From NCBI GenBank assembly GCA_029777215.1, contig JAKOSQ010000198.1:1-9055 (forward strand): a stretch of 9,055 nucleotides of DNA, in the 5' to 3' direction. The notes under the pieces were generated by a model that saw only the letters and a list, made by a program, of their open reading frames with translations, made no database searches and was not told the origin of the DNA. Shown here piece by piece: positions 5,661 to 9,055 of this stretch (position 1 is the stretch's first letter; each line of letters starts with the position of its first letter). Both the position numbers and the translations under genes were made by a program. This DNA is from Bacillota bacterium. Lineage in GTDB: Bacteria; Bacillota; Clostridia; Oscillospirales; Oscillospiraceae.

Positions 5661-7706
5661 TTAGCGCCGATAACGGCCCTTTTTCTTTTCCTTCGCGCCG
5701 CCGGGCTTCTCGGGCAGAGCGGAGACGGACTTCGCCGTGTCCTCGCCGCGCAGACGGATGATGCGGTCGCGCAGCTCCGCGGCGTACTCGAATTCGAGCA
5801 TTCTGGCGGCCTCCTTCATCTGGCCCTCGAGCTTTGCGAGCAGCGCCGCTTTTTCGGACGGTGTCATCTTCACGCCCTGATCGTTTTTCTCGTCCGCCTC
5901 CTCGACGCTGCCGGAGATCTCCAGCAGATTGCGGACGGACTTGACGATGGTCTTCGGCACGATGCCGTGCGCCTTGTTGTATTCGTCCTGCACCTTGCGG
6001 CGGCGGTTCGTTTCGGAGATTGCGGCGTGCATCGCGGGCGTCTCGCTGTCGGCGTACATGATGACCGTGCCCTCGGCGTTGCGCGCGGCACGGCCGATGG
6101 TCTGCACTAAACTCGTCTCGCTGCGGAGGAAGCCCTCCTTGTCGGCGTCGAGAATCGCCACCAGTGTGACTTCCGGGAGGTCGAGGCCCTCGCGCAGCAG
6201 GTTGATGCCGATGAGGACGTCAAACTCGCCCAGACGCAGGTCTCGGATGATCTCCATGCGCTCGATGGCCCCGATGTCGTGGTGCATATAGCGGCAGCGG
6301 ATGCCGACGTTGCCGAGGTAATTCGTCAGGTCCTCGGCCATCTTTTTCGTGAGGGTGGTGACGAGCGTGCGCTCGTGCTTTTCGACGCGGGTGTTGATCT
6401 CACCGATAAGGTCGTCGATCTGGCCCTCCGTCGGGCGGACTTCAATCTTCGGGTCGAGCAGTCCGGTCGGGCGGATGATCTGCTCGACGATCTGGGCCGA
6501 GTGCGAGCGTTCATAATCCGCCGGCGTCGCGGAGACGTAAATCGCCTGTTTGATGCGGTCCTCGAATTCGTTGAACTTCAAAGGCCGGTTGTCGAAGGCC
6601 GAGGGGAGCCGGAAGCCGTAATTGATGAGACTCTCCTTGCGCGCGCGGTCGCCCGCGTACATCGCGCGGACCTGCGGGATGGTGACATGGCTCTCGTCGA
6701 CGAACAGGAGGAAGTCCTTCGGGAAGTAGTCGAGCAGCGTCATCGGCGCGGAGCCGACGGGCCTGCCGCTGATGACGCGCGAGTAGTTTTCGATGCCGGT
6801 GCAGTAGCCGAGCTCCTGCATCATCTCAATGTCGTATTTTGTGCGCTGGGAGATGCGCTCGGCCTCGAGCGGCTTGCCGAGGTCCGTGAAGTATTTGACC
6901 CGCTCCTCACACTCGGCTCGGATCTCCTCGATCGCGCGCTCCATCTTTTCCTTGGTCGTGACATAGTGCGAGGCGGGGTAGATCGCAACGTGGCTGAGCG
7001 TGCGCAGCGGCGCGCCGGTCACGACGTTGATGTCCGAAATGCGGTCGATCTCGTCGCCGAAAAACTCAACGCGGATGGCCGTGTCGTTGGAGTAGGAGGG
7101 GAAGATTTCGACCGTGTCGCCCCGGACGCGGAACATGTTGCGCTCAAAGGCGACATCGTTGCGCTCGTAGCGGATGTCGATGAGGCGGCGCAAAAGCTCG
7201 TCCCGGTCGCGCGTCTGGCCCTGGCGGAGCGAGATGACCATGTTCGCGTAGTCGATCGGGTCGCCGAGACCGTAGATGCAGGAGACGGACGAGACGACGA
7301 TGACGTCCTTGCGCTCAAAGAGTGAGGCGGTGGCGCTGTGGCGTAGTCGGTCGATCTCGTCGTTCGTTGCGCTGTCCTTTTCGATATAGGTGTCCGTGTG
7401 CGGGATATACGCCTCTGGCTGGTAGTAGTCGTAGTAGGAGACGAAGTATTCGACCGCGTTGTCCGGGAAAAACTCCTTGAATTCGGCGCAGAGCTGCGCC
7501 GCGAGGGTCTTGTTGTGGCTCAAAACCAGCGTCGGCTTCTGAATTTTTTCGATGACCTTCGCCATAGTGAAGGTCTTGCCGCTGCCGGTGACGCCGAGAA
7601 GTGTCTGGTCGGTGAAGCCGAGCTGCACGCCCTTTGCGAGCGCTTCGATGGCCTCCGGCTGGTCGCCGGACGCCTCAAACGGACTGACAACATGAAATTC
7701 GGGCAT
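5661..7706 (-). CDS. uvrB: UvrABC excinuclease subunit B
   Basis: UvrB is the damage-verifying helicase-like subunit of nucleotide excision repair: UvrA loads it on damaged DNA, it opens the duplex with its beta-hairpin, then recruits UvrC for the two incisions. The 681-residue product has the normal family length and layout. Walker A GVTGSGKT is at residues 38-45, the aromatic beta-hairpin [10 protein letters not shown] at 91-100, Walker B DESH at 337-340, helicase motif [11 protein letters not shown] at 535-543, and a C-terminal UVR domain with ...[13 protein letters not shown] at about 621-656 for UvrC binding; the tail is basic ([10 protein letters not shown]). The start is chosen from the AAGGAGA ribosome binding site and the canonical N-terminus. 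It lies 38 nt after pyk and 25 nt before polA, so co-transcription is likely. uvrA and uvrC are not in the window. No SOS (LexA) box was recognised in the short upstream gap. Confidence 0.98.
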   Translation of the reverse strand: MPEFHVVSPFEASGDQPEAIEALAKGVQLGFTDQTLLGVTGSGKTFTMAKVIEKIQKPTLVLSHNKTLAAQLCAEFKEFFPDNAVEYFVSYYDYYQPEAYIPHTDTYIEKDSATNDEIDRLRHSATASLFERKDVIVVSSVSCIYGLGDPIDYANMVISLRQGQTRDRDELLRRLIDIRYERNDVAFERNMFRVRGDTVEIFPSYSNDTAIRVEFFGDEIDRISDINVVTGAPLRTLSHVAIYPASHYVTTKEKMERAIEEIRAECEERVKYFTDLGKPLEAERISQRTKYDIEMMQELGYCTGIENYSRVISGRPVGSAPMTLLDYFPKDFLLFVDESHVTIPQVRAMYAGDRARKESLINYGFRLPSAFDNRPLKFNEFEDRIKQAIYVSATPADYERSHSAQIVEQIIRPTGLLDPKIEVRPTEGQIDDLIGEINTRVEKHERTLVTTLTKKMAEDLTNYLGNVGIRCRYMHHDIGAIERMEIIRDLRLGEFDVLIGINLLREGLDLPEVTLVAILDADKEGFLRSETSLVQTIGRAARNAEGTVIMYADSETPAMHAAISETNRRRKVQDEYNKAHGIVPKTIVKSVRNLLEISGSVEEADEKNDQGVKMTPSEKAALLAKLEGQMKEAARMLEFEYAAELRDRIIRLRGEDTAKSVSALPEKPGGAKEKKKGRYRR

Positions 7707-7710
7707 AGGC

Positions 7711-7717
7711 TCTCCTT
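7711..7717 (-). promoter_or_regulatory. Ribosome binding site of uvrB (decides the start)
   Basis: AAGGAGA on the minus strand lies 4 nt before the ATG at 7706. It fixes the uvrB start at [10 protein letters not shown]. The reading frame is open 73 codons further upstream to 7925, but that extension runs through pyk in another frame and has an Arg/Gly-rich sequence with no UvrB similarity. Confidence 0.85.
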
Positions 7718-7725
7718 GCGCGGGC

Positions 7726-7739
7726 GCACCGTCTGGTGC
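7726..7739 (-). other. Small stem-loop between pyk and uvrB
   Basis: GCACC/GGTGC forms a 5-bp stem with a 4-nt loop just after the pyk stop. No T-run follows it, so it is unlikely to terminate transcription. A few bases further, GCAAG, which abuts the uvrB ribosome binding site, could alternatively pair with CTTGC just upstream of and overlapping this stem. Either role (RNA stability or mild masking of the uvrB start) is speculation; such short stems occur often by chance in GC-rich DNA. Confidence 0.25.
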
Positions 7740-7744
7740 AAGAT

Positions 7745-9055
7745 TTATACATGCATAACTTTGAGGAAATTCGTAGAACCGGAGACGCCAATCGGCACGC
7801 CGGCGGTGAGAACGACCATGTCGCCCTTTTGCAGCATCCCGTGCTCCACAACGGCCTCGATGCCGCTGGCGAACAGGTCGTCGAGATTTTCTTCGTCCTT
7901 TACGAACAGCGCCTCGACACCCCATGTCATGCGGAGCTGGCGGCAGGTGAGCTCGCTGCTGGTGCAGGCGATGACGCGGCAGTCGGGCCGGAAGGCTGAG
8001 ACCTGCTGCGCCGTGAAGCCCGAGAGCGTGAAGGCCAAAATCGCCTTCGCGCCGAGGTCCATCGCCGAGGTGCAGGCCGCGCGGCAGACCGCGTGGGTGA
8101 TGTTTGCGCCGTTGTAGAAGGTCATGTTGCGGAAGTTCGCCGTGTAGTCGATGGCCTGCTCCGCGCGGGCCGCGATGCGGACCATCGTCTGCAGCGCCTG
8201 CACGGGGTACTTGCCCGCCGCCGTCTCGCCGGAGAGCATGATCGCGCTCGTGCCGTCGTAAATCGCGTTGGCGATGTCAGTGGCCTCCGCGCGGGTCGGG
8301 CGCGGGTTCGACATCATCGTCTCTAACATCTGCGTCGCCGTGATGACGGGCTTACCGCACTTGTAAACCTTGTGGATGAGTTCCTTTTGGATGACGGGGA
8401 CGTCCTCGAGCGGCAGCTCCGCGCCGAGATCGCCGCGGGCGACCATGATGCCGTCCGACGCCTCCAAAATTTCGTCGAAGTTTTCAACGCCCTGCACGCA
8501 CTCGATCTTGGAGATGATCTTCATGTGCTCCCCGCCGTTCCAGCCGAGGAGCATGCGGACCTCCTTTACGTCGTCCGCCGAGCGGACGAAGGACGCGGCA
8601 ATGAAGTCGTAGCCCTCGTGCGCGGCAAAAATGAGGTCGTCGTAGTCCGTTTTGCTGATGTACGGCATCGAGAGGGGGACGCCTGGGACGTTGATGGATT
8701 TCTGGTCGCGGAGCGGCGCGTCGTTTTCAACGGTGCAGACGATGTCCGTACCGGTGAGCGACTGGACAGTCATGGAAATTTTGCCGTCGTCGATCATGAT
8801 GCGGTCGCCGGTGTGGACGTCCTTGGGGAGGTCGGCGTAGGTGACGTGGCAGCGCTCGGCGTTGCCAAGGCAGTCGTCCGTCGTGAGTGTGAAGCTCTGA
8901 CCGGCGTGCAGCTCCACGGAACCGTTTTCGATCATGCCCGTGCGAATCTCCGGCCCCTTCGTGTCCATGAGGGCCGAGACGGGAATGCCGGTCTCCTCGC
9001 ACACTTTTTTCAGCAGCGCGAGCCGTTCGTGCTGCTCGGTGTGCGTGCCGTGGGA
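7745..9055 (-). CDS. pyk: Pyruvate kinase, 5' end outside the window
   Basis: Pyruvate kinase transfers phosphate from phosphoenolpyruvate to ADP, the last ATP-forming step of glycolysis, in the cytosol. The reading frame stays open to the right edge of the window; 436 codons are visible, starting inside the conserved SHG(T/D) segment that follows the first barrel strand, so roughly 35-40 N-terminal residues including the catalytic Arg of RLNFSHG are missing. Visible signatures are MDTKGPEIR at the start of the B domain, [16 protein letters not shown] (catalytic Lys, Mg-binding Glu), [10 protein letters not shown] (Mg-binding Asp) and [11 protein letters not shown]...PTRAE, followed by the allosteric C-terminal domain. 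The protein ends FLKVMHV, with no extra PEP-utiliser (phosphohistidine) domain of the kind fused to pyk in Bacillus, so the full length should be about 470 residues. The stop is TAA at 7747-7745, and uvrB follows 38 nt downstream on the same strand. A GTG at 9004 could be mistaken for a start but lies inside the catalytic barrel. Confidence 0.97.
   Translation of the reverse strand, partial: SHGTHTEQHERLALLKKVCEETGIPVSALMDTKGPEIRTGMIENGSVELHAGQSFTLTTDDCLGNAERCHVTYADLPKDVHTGDRIMIDDGKISMTVQSLTGTDIVCTVENDAPLRDQKSINVPGVPLSMPYISKTDYDDLIFAAHEGYDFIAASFVRSADDVKEVRMLLGWNGGEHMKIISKIECVQGVENFDEILEASDGIMVARGDLGAELPLEDVPVIQKELIHKVYKCGKPVITATQMLETMMSNPRPTRAEATDIANAIYDGTSAIMLSGETAAGKYPVQALQTMVRIAARAEQAIDYTANFRNMTFYNGANITHAVCRAACTSAMDLGAKAILAFTLSGFTAQQVSAFRPDCRVIACTSSELTCRQLRMTWGVEALFVKDEENLDDLFASGIEAVVEHGMLQKGDMVVLTAGVPIGVSGSTNFLKVMHV

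Noticed and set aside
3671..5761. A 696-codon open frame on the plus strand opposite polA
   Set aside because: It lies fully antisense to a well-conserved polA and has no recognisable domain and no matching ribosome binding site. Long antisense frames arise in GC-rich genes because codons whose complement is a stop are rare.
6279..7325. A 348-codon open frame on the plus strand opposite uvrB
   Set aside because: Antisense to conserved UvrB motifs; its Val/Asp/Arg-rich composition is typical of a complement-frame artefact.
7707..7925. A 73-codon N-terminal extension of uvrB overlapping pyk
   Set aside because: The sequence is Arg-rich with no UvrB similarity and overlaps pyk in a different frame. 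The ATG at 7706 has a good ribosome binding site and gives the canonical N-terminus.

Overview
The window is a 9 kb stretch of GC-rich (by eye about 60%) bacterial chromosome in which every gene I can support is read from the minus strand. In transcription order (right to left) they are pyk (pyruvate kinase, N-terminus off the right edge), uvrB, polA, rimI, tsaD, tsaE, tsaB and upp (its C-terminal two thirds off the left edge). Housekeeping content, strong AGGAGG-type ribosome binding sites, and a DNA polymerase I whose proofreading domain has lost its catalytic residues all point to a Bacillota genome. The high GC and gene mix suggest a Clostridia lineage of the Oscillospiraceae/Ruminococcaceae kind; this placement is an inference from gene content and composition, not a phylogenetic result.

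Right part (9055-5661): pyk ends 38 nt before uvrB, and uvrB ends 25 nt before polA. UvrB damage verification and Pol I repair synthesis are consecutive steps of nucleotide excision repair. Middle (5635-1175): polA, rimI and tsaD form an overlapping run (ATGA at polA/rimI, 7 nt overlap at rimI/tsaD), and tsaE follows 11 nt after tsaD with an AAGGAGG that begins inside the tsaD stop codon. Left part (969-1): tsaB, then upp 13 nt later. TsaD, TsaB and TsaE are the bacterial threonylcarbamoyl-transfer machinery that makes t6A37 on ANN-decoding tRNAs. RimI is the GNAT acetyltransferase often encoded with them. TsaC/Sua5, which makes the substrate, is not in the window.

The only long non-coding stretch is the 205 nt between tsaE and tsaB (970-1174). 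It is dense in secondary structure: a perfect 12-bp inverted repeat, a 10+5 bp hairpin, a T6/A6-flanked GC hairpin, a small hairpin between them, a possible closing stem, and four copies of TCTGCG. It splits the t6A genes, which otherwise sit tightly packed, and is the most interesting unexplained item. A second oddity is a clearly AT-rich pocket inside tsaB (42 G+C of 110 bases, 431-540).

No RNA gene, CRISPR array, complete mobile element, convincing promoter or intrinsic terminator was found. I do not see a novel multi-gene system; the genes themselves are standard core functions.
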